This document shows positions 9,520-18,525 of a DNA stretch of 51,900 bases, in pieces (the first letter of the stretch is position 1; every line of letters starts with the position of its first letter). Under the pieces are notes generated by a model. The model had not been told where the DNA came from and ran no database searches. It saw only the letters and a program-made list of their open reading frames with translations. This DNA comes from Candidatus Rokuibacteriota bacterium (GTDB lineage Bacteria > Methylomirabilota > Methylomirabilia > Rokubacteriales > CSP1-6), in the NCBI GenBank assembly GCA_016179925.1, contig JACPCG010000080.1, positions 28,540-80,439 of the forward strand, written 5' to 3'. Position numbers and translations under genes: made by a program.

Positions 9520-10923
9520 TCACTCGAGCCGCTCCACGAGTCGTTTGAAAACGTCGCCGCGGTGCTCGAAGTTGTCGAACTGGTCGAAGGAGGCGCACGC
9601 GGGCGAGAGCAGCACCACGTCCCCAGGCCCGGCGAGGGCCCGCGCCGTCTCGACGGCGGCGGCGAGCGAGGGGCAGCGGGTCACGGGGACCGTCTCGGCC
9701 CCAAGCGCCGCGGCGATCTTCGGCGCGTCCTCGCCGATGAGCAACGCGTAGCCGACACGTCCGCGCGCGGCGGCGGCGAGGGGGGCGAAGTCCTGCCCCT
9801 TGCCCTTGCCACCCGCGATCAGCACGATGCGCTCGGTGAAGCTCTCGAGCGCCTTGAGCGTCGAGGCGACGTTGGTGCCCTTGGAGTCGTTGTACCAGTG
9901 CACGCCGCGCAGGTCGCGGACGAACTCGATCCGGTGGGCGACGCCGCGGAACCGGCCGACCGCGCGGCGGATCGCCGCCGGCGCGAGCCCGGTCCACAAG
10001 GCACACGCCGTGGCGGCCAGCGCGTTCTCGACGTTGTGCGCGCCCCGCAGGAAGATCTCGGCGACCGGGCAGATCTCCTCGACGGCGCCATTGAGCCTCG
10101 CGGCGATCCAGCCGTCCCGCACGAAGACCCCGTGGTCGAGCGCGCGCCGCCGGCTGAACCAGACCACGCGGGCGCGCGTGCGGGGGGCGAGCGCGCGCGT
10201 CGCCTCGTCGTCGGCGTTCAGGACGGCGCAGTCGGCGGCCGTCTGGTTCGCGAAGACCCGCGCCTTCGCCTCCACGTAGGCGGCGAAGGTCCCGTGACGG
10301 TCGAGGTGGTCGGGAGCGAGGTTCAGGACGGCGGCCACGCGCGGGTGGAACGCATCCGTCGCCTCGAGTTGGAAGCTCGACGCCTCGCAGACGACGAGCC
10401 CGTCGGCCGGGAACGTGAGGGCGTGCGCGGCGAGCGGCGTGCCGATGTTGCCGGCCACGAGCACGGGCCGCGGCTGCTCGGCGAGCAGCGCGCCCGTGAG
10501 GACCGTCGTCGTCGTCTTGCCGTTCGTCCCCGTGATCGCGATCGTTGCCGCCTCCATCGCGCGCCAGCCGAGCTCGAGCTCGGCGATGACCGGCACACGC
10601 CGCGCGCGCGCGGCGGCGAGCTCGGTCGTGTCGAGCGGCACCCCCGGGCTCACGACGATCAGCTGGGCCCCCTCGAGCGCCCGGCCGGGCCCGTCGCCGG
10701 TGAGGAGACGGATGCCGAGCCCGGGGAGCTGGGCCACGTCCTGCCCGAGCGCGTCGAGGGGCTTCACGTCGGTCCCGACGACCGTTGCCCCGGCCGCGCG
10801 GAGCAGCCGCGCCGCCGCGACCCCGCTCCGCGCGAGCCCGACGACCGCCACGCGCCGGCGGGCGAGCGAGTCGAGGTACGCCCGTCCCCGCGTCACCACG
10901 TCCACCTCATCCAGCTCCAGCAT
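9520..10923 (-). CDS. murD: UDP-N-acetylmuramoylalanine--D-glutamate ligase
   Basis: Mur ligase that adds D-Glu to UDP-MurNAc-L-Ala. The Rossmann start is RVAVVGLARSGVAAARLL, the ATP loop IAITGTNGKTTTTVLTGALL, then the central-domain NLAPDHLDRHG and GAHNVENALAATACAL, and the C-terminal VHWYNDSKGTNVASTLKAL and LIAGGKGKGQDF. These are MurD-specific. It is 467 aa from the ATG at 10921-10923; a GTG one codon upstream is also possible. A 170-base gap containing two copies of a dispersed repeat separates it from mraY. Confidence 0.96.
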   Translation of the reverse strand: MLELDEVDVVTRGRAYLDSLARRRVAVVGLARSGVAAARLLRAAGATVVGTDVKPLDALGQDVAQLPGLGIRLLTGDGPGRALEGAQLIVVSPGVPLDTTELAAARARRVPVIAELELGWRAMEAATIAITGTNGKTTTTVLTGALLAEQPRPVLVAGNIGTPLAAHALTFPADGLVVCEASSFQLEATDAFHPRVAAVLNLAPDHLDRHGTFAAYVEAKARVFANQTAADCAVLNADDEATRALAPRTRARVVWFSRRRALDHGVFVRDGWIAARLNGAVEEICPVAEIFLRGAHNVENALAATACALWTGLAPAAIRRAVGRFRGVAHRIEFVRDLRGVHWYNDSKGTNVASTLKALESFTERIVLIAGGKGKGQDFAPLAAAARGRVGYALLIGEDAPKIAAALGAETVPVTRCPSLAAAVETARALAGPGDVVLLSPACASFDQFDNFEHRGDVFKRLVERLE

Positions 10924-10933
10924 CACGCCGGCC

Positions 10934-11008
10934 GTTGTAGCGGGGTCCGCGAGGCCGCTACACTCCGTGGGTGGCCTGAGATAGGCGCGACCCGGCTCCG
11001 TCCCTCCA
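10934..11008. repeat. Dispersed repeat family A, copy 1
   Basis: About 75 bases, beginning GTTGTAGCGGGGTCCGCGAG and containing GGTGGCCTGAGA and a CCCGGCTCCG block. It lies just upstream of murD. Two further copies occur at 11019-11092 and 17252-17330, all inside the dcw cluster, so this is a repeat and not chance similarity. Confidence 0.85.
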
Positions 11009-11018
11009 GCGCATTCAC

Positions 11019-11092
11019 GCTAGACAAGCTCCGCGAGGCCGGTGCACTCCGTAGGTGGCCTGAGAAAGATGCGCCCCGGCTCCGCACGTCCA
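11019..11092. repeat. Dispersed repeat family A, copy 2
   Basis: About 74 bases, in direct orientation with copy 1 and only ten bases away from it. It shares CTCCGCGAGGCCG, TAGGTGGCCTGAGA and CCCCGGCTCCGCACGTCCA-like blocks. It directly abuts the mraY stop codon at 11094-11096. Confidence 0.85.
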
Positions 11093-11093
11093 A

Positions 11094-12173
11094 TCACCTC
11101 AGCTTTAGGGTGGTCAAGGCCAGCAACGCCAGGGCGAACGACACGATCCAGAAGCGTACGACGATCTTCGGCTCGGCCCATCCGCTGAGCTCGTAGTGGT
11201 GATGGAGCGGCGCCATGCGGAACACGCGTCGCCCGGTCAGCTTGAAGCTCGCGACCTGGATCATGACCGACACCGCCTCGACCACGTAGAGGCCGCCGAT
11301 CAGCGGCAGCAGCAGCTCGGCCTTGGTGAGCACCGCGAGCATCCCGATCGCGCCCCCGAGCGCGAGCGAGCCCGCGTCGCCCATGAACACCTCCGCGGGG
11401 TGGCAGTTGAACCAGAGAAACCCGATCGCCGCCCCGATCAGCGCCCCGCAGAAGACCGTCAACTCGCCCGCCCCTTTGACGTTCAGGATCTTGAGATAGT
11501 CCGCCGCCTTGAAGTTGCCCGTCAGGTAGGCGATGACGCCGAAGGCGCCGCCGGCCATGATGACCGGGCCGATCGCCAAGCCGTCGAGGCCGTCCGTCAG
11601 GTTCACCGCGTTCACGGCGCCGACCACGACGAGCATCGCGAACGGGATCCAGATCCAGCCGAGGTCCACCAGCCAGCCCTTGAAGAAGGGGATCGCGAGC
11701 ACCGGCAGCCACGCGCTCGGCGGCTGCCAGAAGACGATCTGGAGCACCGCGAACGTCAGGAGGAGCTGCGCACCGAACTTCACGCGCATCGAGAGCCCCT
11801 TCCGCGTGCGGAGCTTTCGGACATCGTCCCAGATGCCGATGAGCCCGAATCCGAGGGTCGCCAGCATGACGACCCACACGTACCGATTTCTCAGATTCGC
11901 CCAGAGGAGCGTCGTCGAGAGGATGGCGGCGAGGATCACGAGGCCGCCCATCGTCGGCGTGCCCTGCTTCGTGCGGTGGCGCTCCGGCGTGTCCTCGCGG
12001 ATCGTCTCGCCGCCATGCTGCCAGGCGCGGAGCTTCCGGATCAGCGGGGGACCGATCAGGAGCGAGATCACGAGCGCCGTGATCAGGGCCATGAAGGACC
12101 GGAACGTCAGGTAGCGGAAGACGTTGAAGACGATGTGGTCCTTGGCGAGCGGAACGAGGAAGTGGTAAAGCAT
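11094..12173 (-). CDS. mraY: Phospho-N-acetylmuramoyl-pentapeptide transferase
   Basis: Integral membrane enzyme that transfers phospho-MurNAc-pentapeptide to undecaprenyl phosphate (lipid I). It is 359 aa with about ten membrane helices. Diagnostic segments: KQGTPTMGGLVIL, GIWDDVRKLRTRKGLS (the aspartate loop), NLTDGLDGLAIGP, VFMGDAGSLALGGAIG, and the C-terminal MAPLHHHYELSGWAEPKIVVRFW (the HHH motif). The ATG at 12171-12173 follows the murF stop by nine bases. Confidence 0.97.
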   Translation of the reverse strand: MLYHFLVPLAKDHIVFNVFRYLTFRSFMALITALVISLLIGPPLIRKLRAWQHGGETIREDTPERHRTKQGTPTMGGLVILAAILSTTLLWANLRNRYVWVVMLATLGFGLIGIWDDVRKLRTRKGLSMRVKFGAQLLLTFAVLQIVFWQPPSAWLPVLAIPFFKGWLVDLGWIWIPFAMLVVVGAVNAVNLTDGLDGLAIGPVIMAGGAFGVIAYLTGNFKAADYLKILNVKGAGELTVFCGALIGAAIGFLWFNCHPAEVFMGDAGSLALGGAIGMLAVLTKAELLLPLIGGLYVVEAVSVMIQVASFKLTGRRVFRMAPLHHHYELSGWAEPKIVVRFWIVSFALALLALTTLKLR

Positions 12174-12182
12174 CCGCCGTCC

Positions 12183-13568
12183 TCATTCGCGGGCCAGACG
12201 CGCGACGAGCGCGTCCACGACCCGCTCCAGGCGCATCCCCCTCGAACCCTTGACCAGGACCGTGTCGCCGGGGATCAGACGCTTCAGGAGGTGCGCCACG
12301 GTGTCCTCGAACGTCGTCGCGTGATGGGCCTCCGCGAGGCCGGCTTCGCGGGCGGCCTCGACGGCCCAGAGCGCCGCCCGCCCCACGCCGACGAGCTCGT
12401 CGGCGCCCGCGGCGACCGCCGCGCGCCCGGCGTCGCGGTGCGCCTCCTCGGTGATGGCGCCGAGCTCGAGCATGTCGCCGAGCACGACGACCAGACGCCC
12501 GGTCCCGCGCCGCGCCGCGACGGTCTCGAGGGCGGCCCGCAGGGAGACCGGGTTGGCGTTGTACGTGTCGTCGAGGATGTGGACGTCGCCCGCGGCCCGC
12601 CACACGCAGCGGCCCGCCACCGGCGGTGCCTCCGCCAGGCCGCGCGCGATCGCGTCCAGGGGGACGCCGAGGGCCACGCCCACCGCCGCGGCCGCCAGCG
12701 CGTTGACCACGTTGTGCCGCCCGGCGAGGGCGAGCGTGACGCTCACGCGCGCGCCGCCTGCCTCCAGCGCGAACGTGACCCCGCGCGCAGTCTCGACGGC
12801 CTCCCCGACCGCGCGCACCTGCGCCGTGGCGGCACGCCCGTACGTGATGACGCGCGCCGCGGCGTCCCGCGTCATGCCGGCGACCCGGGCGTCGTCCGCG
12901 TTCAGGACGACCCAGCCGTCGGCGGGAACGGCGCGGACGAGGCCCGCCTTCTCCTCGCGGACGCCGTCGAGCGAGCCGAGGAACTCCGTGTGCACGGCCG
13001 TGACGTTCGTGATGACGCCGACCGTGGGACAGGCGAGCCCGGCCAGGTGCGCGATCTCCCCGGGCCGGTTGGTCCCGAGCTCCACCACGACGGCCTCATG
13101 CTCGGGCGCCCACTTGAGGAGCGTGAGCGGGAGTCCCCACTGGTTGTTGAAGCTCGCCGACGGCTTGAGCACCTGCCAGCGCGTGCCGAGGACGCCCGCG
13201 ATCAGCTCCTTCGTCGTCGTCTTGCCGTTGGAGCCCGTCACCGCCACAACAGGAATCGAAAACCTCGCTCGATGATATGCGGCGAGGAGGCCGAGGGATT
13301 TCGTCGTGTCCTCGACGAGGACGAGCGGGACGTTCGCCGGCACGTCGTCGTGCAGCGAGTGGACGACGAGGCAGGCCGCGCCGCGCCCCGCCGCCTCGCC
13401 GAGGAACGCGTGGCCGTCGAGGCGGTACCCGCGGATCGCGAAGAAGGCCTCGCCCACCCCGAGGGTCCGCGAGTCGATGGACACGCCCGTGACGGGGACC
13501 GCGAGGTCGCCCGTCACCAGGGCGCCCTGCGTCGCGCGCACGATGTCTTGCACGGTGAACAGCGGCAT
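12183..13568 (-). CDS. murF: UDP-MurNAc-tripeptide--D-alanyl-D-alanine ligase
   Basis: Last Mur ligase, adding D-Ala-D-Ala. Motifs: SIDSRTLGVGEAFFAI (UDP-sugar binding), VVAVTGSNGKTTTKELIAGVL (ATP loop), SFNNQWGLPLTLL, ELGTNRPGEIAHL, GRHNVVNALAAAAVG and DDTYNANPVSLRAAL, the last being MurF-specific. The ATG at 13566-13568 gives MPLFTVQDIV, the normal N-terminus, with AGGA seven bases upstream, and 461 aa. A TTG six codons earlier, overlapping murE, is an alternative start. Confidence 0.95.
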   Translation of the reverse strand: MPLFTVQDIVRATQGALVTGDLAVPVTGVSIDSRTLGVGEAFFAIRGYRLDGHAFLGEAAGRGAACLVVHSLHDDVPANVPLVLVEDTTKSLGLLAAYHRARFSIPVVAVTGSNGKTTTKELIAGVLGTRWQVLKPSASFNNQWGLPLTLLKWAPEHEAVVVELGTNRPGEIAHLAGLACPTVGVITNVTAVHTEFLGSLDGVREEKAGLVRAVPADGWVVLNADDARVAGMTRDAAARVITYGRAATAQVRAVGEAVETARGVTFALEAGGARVSVTLALAGRHNVVNALAAAAVGVALGVPLDAIARGLAEAPPVAGRCVWRAAGDVHILDDTYNANPVSLRAALETVAARRGTGRLVVVLGDMLELGAITEEAHRDAGRAAVAAGADELVGVGRAALWAVEAAREAGLAEAHHATTFEDTVAHLLKRLIPGDTVLVKGSRGMRLERVVDALVARLARE

Positions 13569-13576
13569 GCGTGTTC

Positions 13577-15058
13577 CTATGGCCAACGCTCCGACAGGAT
13601 GGTGCGGGCGACCTCTCGATCGTCGAACGGGAGCACGTCGGACCCCACGATCTGGTACGCCTCGTGGCCCTTCCCCGCAATCACCACGGTATCACCGCTT
13701 TTCGCCCAGTCCAGCGCGGCCCGGATCGCTCCACCGCGGTCCGGCTGCGCAGCGTAGCGGCCGGGGTCGGCCCCGGCCCGCCGGATCCCGGCGACGATCT
13801 CGTCGACGATCGCCTCCGGCCGCTCCGAGCGCGGGTTGTCGGAGGTCACCCAGACGCGGTCCGAGAGGCGCGCGGCGATCTCGCCCATGATCGGGCGCTT
13901 GCCGCGGTCGCGGTCGCCCCCGCAGCCGAAGACGACGCCGAGGCGTCCCGGCGTGAGCTTGCGCGCCGTCGCGAGCACGCGCTCGAGCGCGTCGGGCGTG
14001 TGGGCGTAGTCCACGACGACGAGGAACGGCTGGCCCGCCGCGACCTGCTCGAACCGGCCCGGCACGGCGCCCACGGCGGGAAGCGCGCCGCCGATCGCGC
14101 CGAGCGGAAGGCCGAGCGCCAGGCCCGTCGCGATGGCCCCGAGGAGATTCATGACGTTGTGCTCGCCGATCAGCGACGAGGCCAGGGCCAGGCGGCCGCC
14201 CGGCGCCTCCACCGTCATCCGGACGCCCTCCAGTGAGGAGGCATACTCGGTCGCGCGGACGCCAGCGCCCGCGCCGAGCCCGAACGTGAGCACGGGCAGG
14301 CCGAGGCCCGCCACCATCGCCGCCCCCGACGGGTCGTCGCCGTTGACGACGGCCGCGCGCACGGGCTTGGGCGATTCGGCGAGGAGCTCGAAGAGCCGGC
14401 GCTTGGCCGCCCGGTAGCGGTCGAGCGTGCCGTGGAAGTCGAGGTGGTCCTGGGTCAGGTTCGTGAACACGGCGACGTCGAACGCGAGCCCGTCCGCCCG
14501 GGAGAGGGCGAGCGCGTGGGAGGAGACCTCCATGGCGACGCCGCCCACGCCGCGCTCGCGCATGAGCGCCAGCATCGCCTGGAGCTCGAGCGCCTCGGGC
14601 GTCGTCTGGCTTGCCGGACGCCGTTCGTCGCCGAGCACGTACTGGACCGTGCCGATCACGCCGGTGGTGAGCCCTCGGGCGCGCAGGAGCGCCTCGACGA
14701 GATACGACGTCGTCGTCTTGCCGTTCGTCCCCGTGATCCCCACGAGCGTGAGCGCGCGCGAGGGATGGCCGTACCAGGCGCCCGCCAGGCGCGCGAGCGA
14801 CGCGCGCGCCGACGGCACGAGCACCTGAGCGACGGCGACGTCGCGAACCGGCGCGCCCTCCGTGACGACGAGCGCCGCGCCCCGCGCGACGGCCTCGCGG
14901 ATGAAGCGCCGCGCGTCCTGCCGGAGCCCGGGGACGGCGACGAAGCAGCCGCCCGGCTCGACGCGCCGCGAGTCGTCGGCGATGGCGGTGACGGTGCGCG
15001 GCGGCTCGCCGACGACCGTCTTCTCCGGCAGCGCCGCGAGCAGCTCGCTCACCGGCAT
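13577..15058 (-). CDS. murE: UDP-MurNAc-L-Ala-D-Glu--meso-diaminopimelate ligase
   Basis: Adds the third stem-peptide residue. Motifs: AIADDSRRVEPGGCFVA (UMAG binding), LVGITGTNGKTTTSYLVEALL (ATP loop), TNLTQDHLDFHG, GEHNVMNLLGAIATG, VDYAHTPDALERVL and VTSDNPRSERP. The DNPR box marks meso-diaminopimelate rather than lysine specificity. The start is taken at 15058 (MPVSELLAAL, with GGAAGAG just upstream), 493 aa. The open frame runs back to 15139, but this 27-codon extension holds a copy of repeat family B and is not family-like. Confidence 0.95.
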   Translation of the reverse strand: MPVSELLAALPEKTVVGEPPRTVTAIADDSRRVEPGGCFVAVPGLRQDARRFIREAVARGAALVVTEGAPVRDVAVAQVLVPSARASLARLAGAWYGHPSRALTLVGITGTNGKTTTSYLVEALLRARGLTTGVIGTVQYVLGDERRPASQTTPEALELQAMLALMRERGVGGVAMEVSSHALALSRADGLAFDVAVFTNLTQDHLDFHGTLDRYRAAKRRLFELLAESPKPVRAAVVNGDDPSGAAMVAGLGLPVLTFGLGAGAGVRATEYASSLEGVRMTVEAPGGRLALASSLIGEHNVMNLLGAIATGLALGLPLGAIGGALPAVGAVPGRFEQVAAGQPFLVVVDYAHTPDALERVLATARKLTPGRLGVVFGCGGDRDRGKRPIMGEIAARLSDRVWVTSDNPRSERPEAIVDEIVAGIRRAGADPGRYAAQPDRGGAIRAALDWAKSGDTVVIAGKGHEAYQIVGSDVLPFDDREVARTILSERWP

Positions 15059-15070
15059 GTCTCTTCCGAC

Positions 15071-15100
15071 CATTTGACCGCTCGGCGCGCGCCTCGGCGC
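15071..15100. repeat. Dispersed repeat family B, copy 1 (upstream of murE)
   Basis: Plus-strand form CCATTTGACCGCTCGGCGCG. Related copies are at 15158-15180, 15221-15245, 25436-25460 and 25486-25520. On the coding (minus) strand the unit reads CGAG-S-CGAGCGGTSAAATG and so supplies a GAGG-like stretch and an ATG close to gene starts. Confidence 0.7.
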
Positions 15101-15140
15101 CCACTTCGCCCTGCCAGCTCGGCTGACCCCGCCACCCATC

Positions 15141-17220
15141 TCATCGGCGACCTTCGATCATTTCACCGCTCGCCTCGGACGGCGGGGCCCCAGCCCCGCG
15201 AATTCCAGAGGTCCGCACTGCCGCTTGACCGCTCGCCTCGCGGCGCGGCGCCGCGTCGCTCGCACTGCCACCCGCCAGGGTCACGCGAGCCGTCATGCCG
15301 GGCTCGAGCGGTCGGCCCGGCCGCGGCGCCTGGGCGACGACGCGCCCCCGTCCCACGATCTCCACCTCGAGGCCGAGCGGCGCCAGGGCGCCGAGCGCGC
15401 TCCTGAGGGTCCGGCCTGTGAGATCGGGCATGACGCGCGGCCCGTCGCCGGCGGCGGGAGCCCCCGTGCTCACGAGCCTGACGGACGCGTGCCCGCCACC
15501 GTCCGTCTTCCGCTCCGCGGTCGGCCCCGTGACGATCTGGAGCGGCTGAGCGTCGCGCGGCGGGACCTCGAGGTAGCGCAGGATGTCCCGCCCGATCACG
15601 CTGAAGATCGGCGCCGCCGCCCCGCTGCCCCACTGCTCGTTCTTCGGCTCGTCGAGCATGACCAGCATGACGAAGCGCGGCTCGTCCGCGGGGGCCCAGC
15701 CGACGAACGAGAGCACACCCGGGGCGCGCGAGTAGCGCCGGGCCGCCGGGTCGAGCTTCTGGGCGGTCCCCGTCTTGCCGGCGACCTCGTACCCCGGGAT
15801 CGCCGCGTTGTGGCCGGTGCCCCGCTCCACGACGAGGACGAGGAGCCGGGTCAGCGTGCGCGCCGTCTCCGGCGAGATGACCTGCCGGACCGCGCGCGGC
15901 TCGAAGCGCCGGAGCTCCCGGCCCTCGGCGTCGAACGTCGCCCGCACCAGGCGCGGCTGCACGAGCGTCCCGCCGTTGGCCACCGCGCCGAACGCGGCGA
16001 CCAGCTGGAGCGCGGTGACCGAGACCTCCTGGCCGATCGCCATCGTCGGCAGGGACAGGAGCGACCACCGCCCGGGTTCGCGCAAGACGCCCCGACTCTC
16101 GCCGGGCAGGCCGACGCCCGTCGGCGCGCCGAAGCCGAACGCCCCCATGTAACGGTGGTAGCGATCCCGGCCGAGCGCCAGGCCCACCTTGATGGACCCG
16201 ACGTTCGACGAGTTCTGCAGCACCTCGCCGAAGGTGAGCCAGCCGTACCTCTTCCAGTCGTGGATCGTCGTCTTCGCGATCGTGAAGGCGCCGTTCTCGC
16301 CGTAGATGCGGTCGTCGGGCCGGACCACGCCCTCCTCCAGCGCCGCCGCGGCGAGGATCACCTTGAACGTCGAGCCGGGCTCGAAGGGGTCGGTCACGGC
16401 GCGGTTGCGCCAATGGTCCTTTGACGGGGCCTCGAGAAAGGTATTCGGGTTGAACGTCGGGCGGATCGCGATCGCCAGGACGTCGCCGGTGCGCGGCTCG
16501 AGCACGACGGCCATGGCGGCCCTGGCGCCCGTCCGCCGGTAGGCGGCGTCGATCTCGCGCTCGGCGATGTACTGGATGGTGCGGTCGAGCGTCAGCATGA
16601 CGCCGTGGCCGGGGGCTGGGGCCTGGAGCACATGCTGGGCGGTGACGTCGCGGCCGAGCGCGTCGCGCCCGACGAGAGCTCGGCCTGGCGTGCCCGCCAG
16701 CTCGGCCTCCCAGGCGCGCTCGATCCCCTCGAGGCCGCCGTCCACGCCCTCGAAGCCCACGACGTGCGCGGCGAGCTCGCGGTTCGGATAGAGGCGCAGC
16801 GGCTCGGGGAGGAAGCCGAGGCTGGGCTCGCGCAGCGCGCGCACTTCGGCGGCCATGGCGGGCGGGAGCTTCCGCCGGAGCCACACGAACGCGCGCGAGC
16901 TCGTCAGCGCGGCGTGGATCTCGCTCTGCGGCACGCCGATGAGCGGCGCCAGGCGGGCGGCGACCCGCACGGGGTCGCCCACGCTCCGCGGCTGGACGAA
17001 CAGCGACTCGGTCGGCGTCGAGGTCGCGAGCGGAGCGCCCTGGCGGTCCACGATCGGGCCGCGCTGGGCGTGAAGGACGACGGTGCGCGAGTACTGGCGC
17101 TCGGCGAGCTGCCCGAGCTCGCCGCGGCAGCCAGGCGAGGCGGCCCGTGAGGCCTCCGAACGCGACGGCGAGCATCGCCGCCAGGATCAGGACCCGCGTC
17201 CGGAGGGCCGGCGAGGTCAC
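15141..17220 (-). CDS. ftsI: Peptidoglycan transpeptidase FtsI (PBP3) with apparent frameshift
   Basis: Septal transpeptidase. The catalytic part reads from about 17127 down: QYSRTVVLHAQRGPI, then GSTFK (active-site Ser), NSSNVGSIKVG (SxN), AGKTGTAQK (KTG) and a C-terminal PASTA domain (VMPDLTGRTLRSALGAL). The N-terminal membrane anchor (VLILAAMLAVAFGGLTGRLA) is in a different frame, starting at GTG 17218-17220, which overlaps the ftsL stop as GTGA. The two frames meet near 17124-17131, in CTGCCGCGGCGAGC, where one base too many or two too few break the gene. As the gene is normally essential, a sequencing or assembly error is likely; starting at GTG 17051 would remove the anchor and is unlikely. 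Confidence 0.88.
15158..15245. repeat. Dispersed repeat family B, copies 2 and 3 (3' end of ftsI)
   Basis: Two copies, TTTCACCGCTCGCCTCG at 15161-15177 and CTTGACCGCTCGCCTCGCGG at 15224-15242, lie inside the last codons of ftsI. They encode the non-conserved tail (EASGQ and EASGE motifs) after the PASTA domain. The copies seem to have been added to the end of the gene. Confidence 0.7.
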
Positions 17221-17657
17221 TGGTGTGGCGAGGGCTGTTGTAACGGGGATGGTTGTAGCGGGGTCCGCGAGGCCGGCTCAGGCCGTAGGTGGCCTGAGAG
17301 AGATGCGGTGTGGCTCCGCTCGCCCGCCAAACCCGTGCTCCCCGTCACGTATTCACGCGCCAGGCGGATCTGGTCGCGCGCGGGCGCCACCATGCCGAGC
17401 TGCCGCGCGCGCGCCTCGACGCGCCCGGGCGAGCGGAGCGTGGCCACCTCGATCTCGAGCTGGCGGACGTTGCCCTCCGCGCGCGCGCGCTGGGCGCGGA
17501 CCTGGTCGAGCCGGTAGGCGAAGTGCACCTGCTGCACGCGCATGCCGACCACCACGAGGGCGCCGCCGACCAGGAGCGCGGCCGAGGCGAGGGCCAGGAC
17601 GAGAATCCGCCGCGCGCGCGGGTCGTGGTCACGTCGGAGTCGCTGTTCGTTCGTCAC
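17217..17657 (-). CDS. ftsL: Cell division protein FtsL
   Basis: Short bitopic divisome protein, 146 aa. A basic N-terminus (LRRDHDPRARR) is followed by a membrane helix at about residues 18-40 (ILVLALASAALLVGGALVVV) and a coiled coil (LDQVRAQRARAEGNVRQLEIE), then the family-like ARQLGMVAPARDQI. The last 40 or so residues (from about SHTASLSGHLRPEP on) are encoded by repeat family A copy 3 and a Gln/Pro-rich end, and are longer than the usual FtsL. Start GTG overlaps the rsmH stop. Identification rests on position, size and topology. Confidence 0.88.
   Translation of the reverse strand: MTNEQRLRRDHDPRARRILVLALASAALLVGGALVVVGMRVQQVHFAYRLDQVRAQRARAEGNVRQLEIEVATLRSPGRVEARARQLGMVAPARDQIRLAREYVTGSTGLAGERSHTASLSGHLRPEPASRTPLQPSPLQQPSPHQ
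17252..17330. repeat. Dispersed repeat family A, copy 3 (within ftsL 3' end)
   Basis: Shares GTTGTAGCGGGGTCCGCGAG, TAGGTGGCCTGAGA and GGCTCCG with copies 1 and 2, but lies six kilobases away. Just upstream a shorter echo, GTTGTAACGGGG, is seen at 17237-17248. Here the unit is translated as part of the ftsL tail. Confidence 0.82.
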
Positions 17658-18514
17658 GGGAGCCGCTCCAGCACGCGCAGCTTCGCACTCCTGGCGCGGG
17701 GATTGGCCCGCACCTCGTCGTCCCCGGGGCCGAGGGGCGACGGCTCCAGCTCGGCGAAGCCCGCCGGCTCGAGCGCTCGGAACGTCTGCTTCACGATGCG
17801 ATCTTCGCCCGAGTGGAAGGAGATCACGCCAAGCCGGCCGCCCGGCGTCAAGAGCGCGGGCGCCTCGGCGAGCGCCTGGCGGAGCGCTCCGGGCTCGTCG
17901 TTGACGGCCATCCGCACCGCCTGGAAGGTGCGCGTCGCGACGTGGAGGCGCTTCGGCCAGGCCGCGCGCGGCACGCCGCTCCGCACGGCGGCGACGAGGT
18001 CGCCGGTCGTCGCGAGCGGGCGCCGGCGCACGATGGCGCGCGCGATGCGCCGCGCGTGCGGCTCCTCACCGTACTCGAAGATGATCCGCGCGAGCTCGGC
18101 CTCCGTCAGCCGGTTGAGGAGCCCGGCGGCCGTCTCGACGGTCGTGGGATCGAGGCGCATGTCGAGGGACTCGTCGGCCTGGAACGTGAAGCCGCGCCCC
18201 GAGGCCTCGAGCTGCCAGGAGGACACGCCGAGATCCAGGAGGATCGAGCGCGCCTCGGCGACGCCGTTCGCCTCCGCGGCGGCCCGGAGCGTGCGGAAGC
18301 TCGCGCGGGCGAGGCGGACGCGGGCGCCGAACGGACGGAGCCGGACCTCCGCGCGCGCCAGCGCCTCGGGGTCCACGTCGAGGCCGAGGAGCCGCACCGA
18401 CGCGTCGCTCGCGCTCAAGAGCGCCTCCGCGTGACCGCCCATCCCGACCGTGCCATCGATCACCCATCCCTCGCCGCGCGGTCGCAGGAGAAACACGACC
18501 TCGTCGACGAGCAC
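17654..18514 (-). CDS. rsmH: 16S rRNA (cytosine-1402-N4)-methyltransferase
   Basis: SAM-dependent methyltransferase (MraW/RsmH). Motifs: GTVGMGGHAEALL (SAM loop), LGLDVDPEAL, DLGVSSWQLEASGRGFTFQ, LDMRLDP and SFHSGEDRIVKQ. The listed start is a GTG at 18512-18514, the first canonical codon, giving 286 aa. Homologues begin with M-x-H-x-PVL, and here H-V-P-V-L is encoded just upstream, preceded by GTT at 18524-18526 that overlaps the mraZ stop as TAGTT. The true start may be this GTT (or a misread GTG), giving 290 aa with GGAG in position. Confidence 0.92.
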   Translation of the reverse strand: MLVDEVVFLLRPRGEGWVIDGTVGMGGHAEALLSASDASVRLLGLDVDPEALARAEVRLRPFGARVRLARASFRTLRAAAEANGVAEARSILLDLGVSSWQLEASGRGFTFQADESLDMRLDPTTVETAAGLLNRLTEAELARIIFEYGEEPHARRIARAIVRRRPLATTGDLVAAVRSGVPRAAWPKRLHVATRTFQAVRMAVNDEPGALRQALAEAPALLTPGGRLGVISFHSGEDRIVKQTFRALEPAGFAELEPSPLGPGDDEVRANPRARSAKLRVLERLP

Positions 18515-18525
18515 CGGAACGTGAA

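Noticed and set aside
15141-17051. FtsI starting at GTG 17051 as an intact gene
   Set aside because: It would lack the membrane anchor and the QRGPIVDR segment; the missing parts are encoded directly upstream in two frames.
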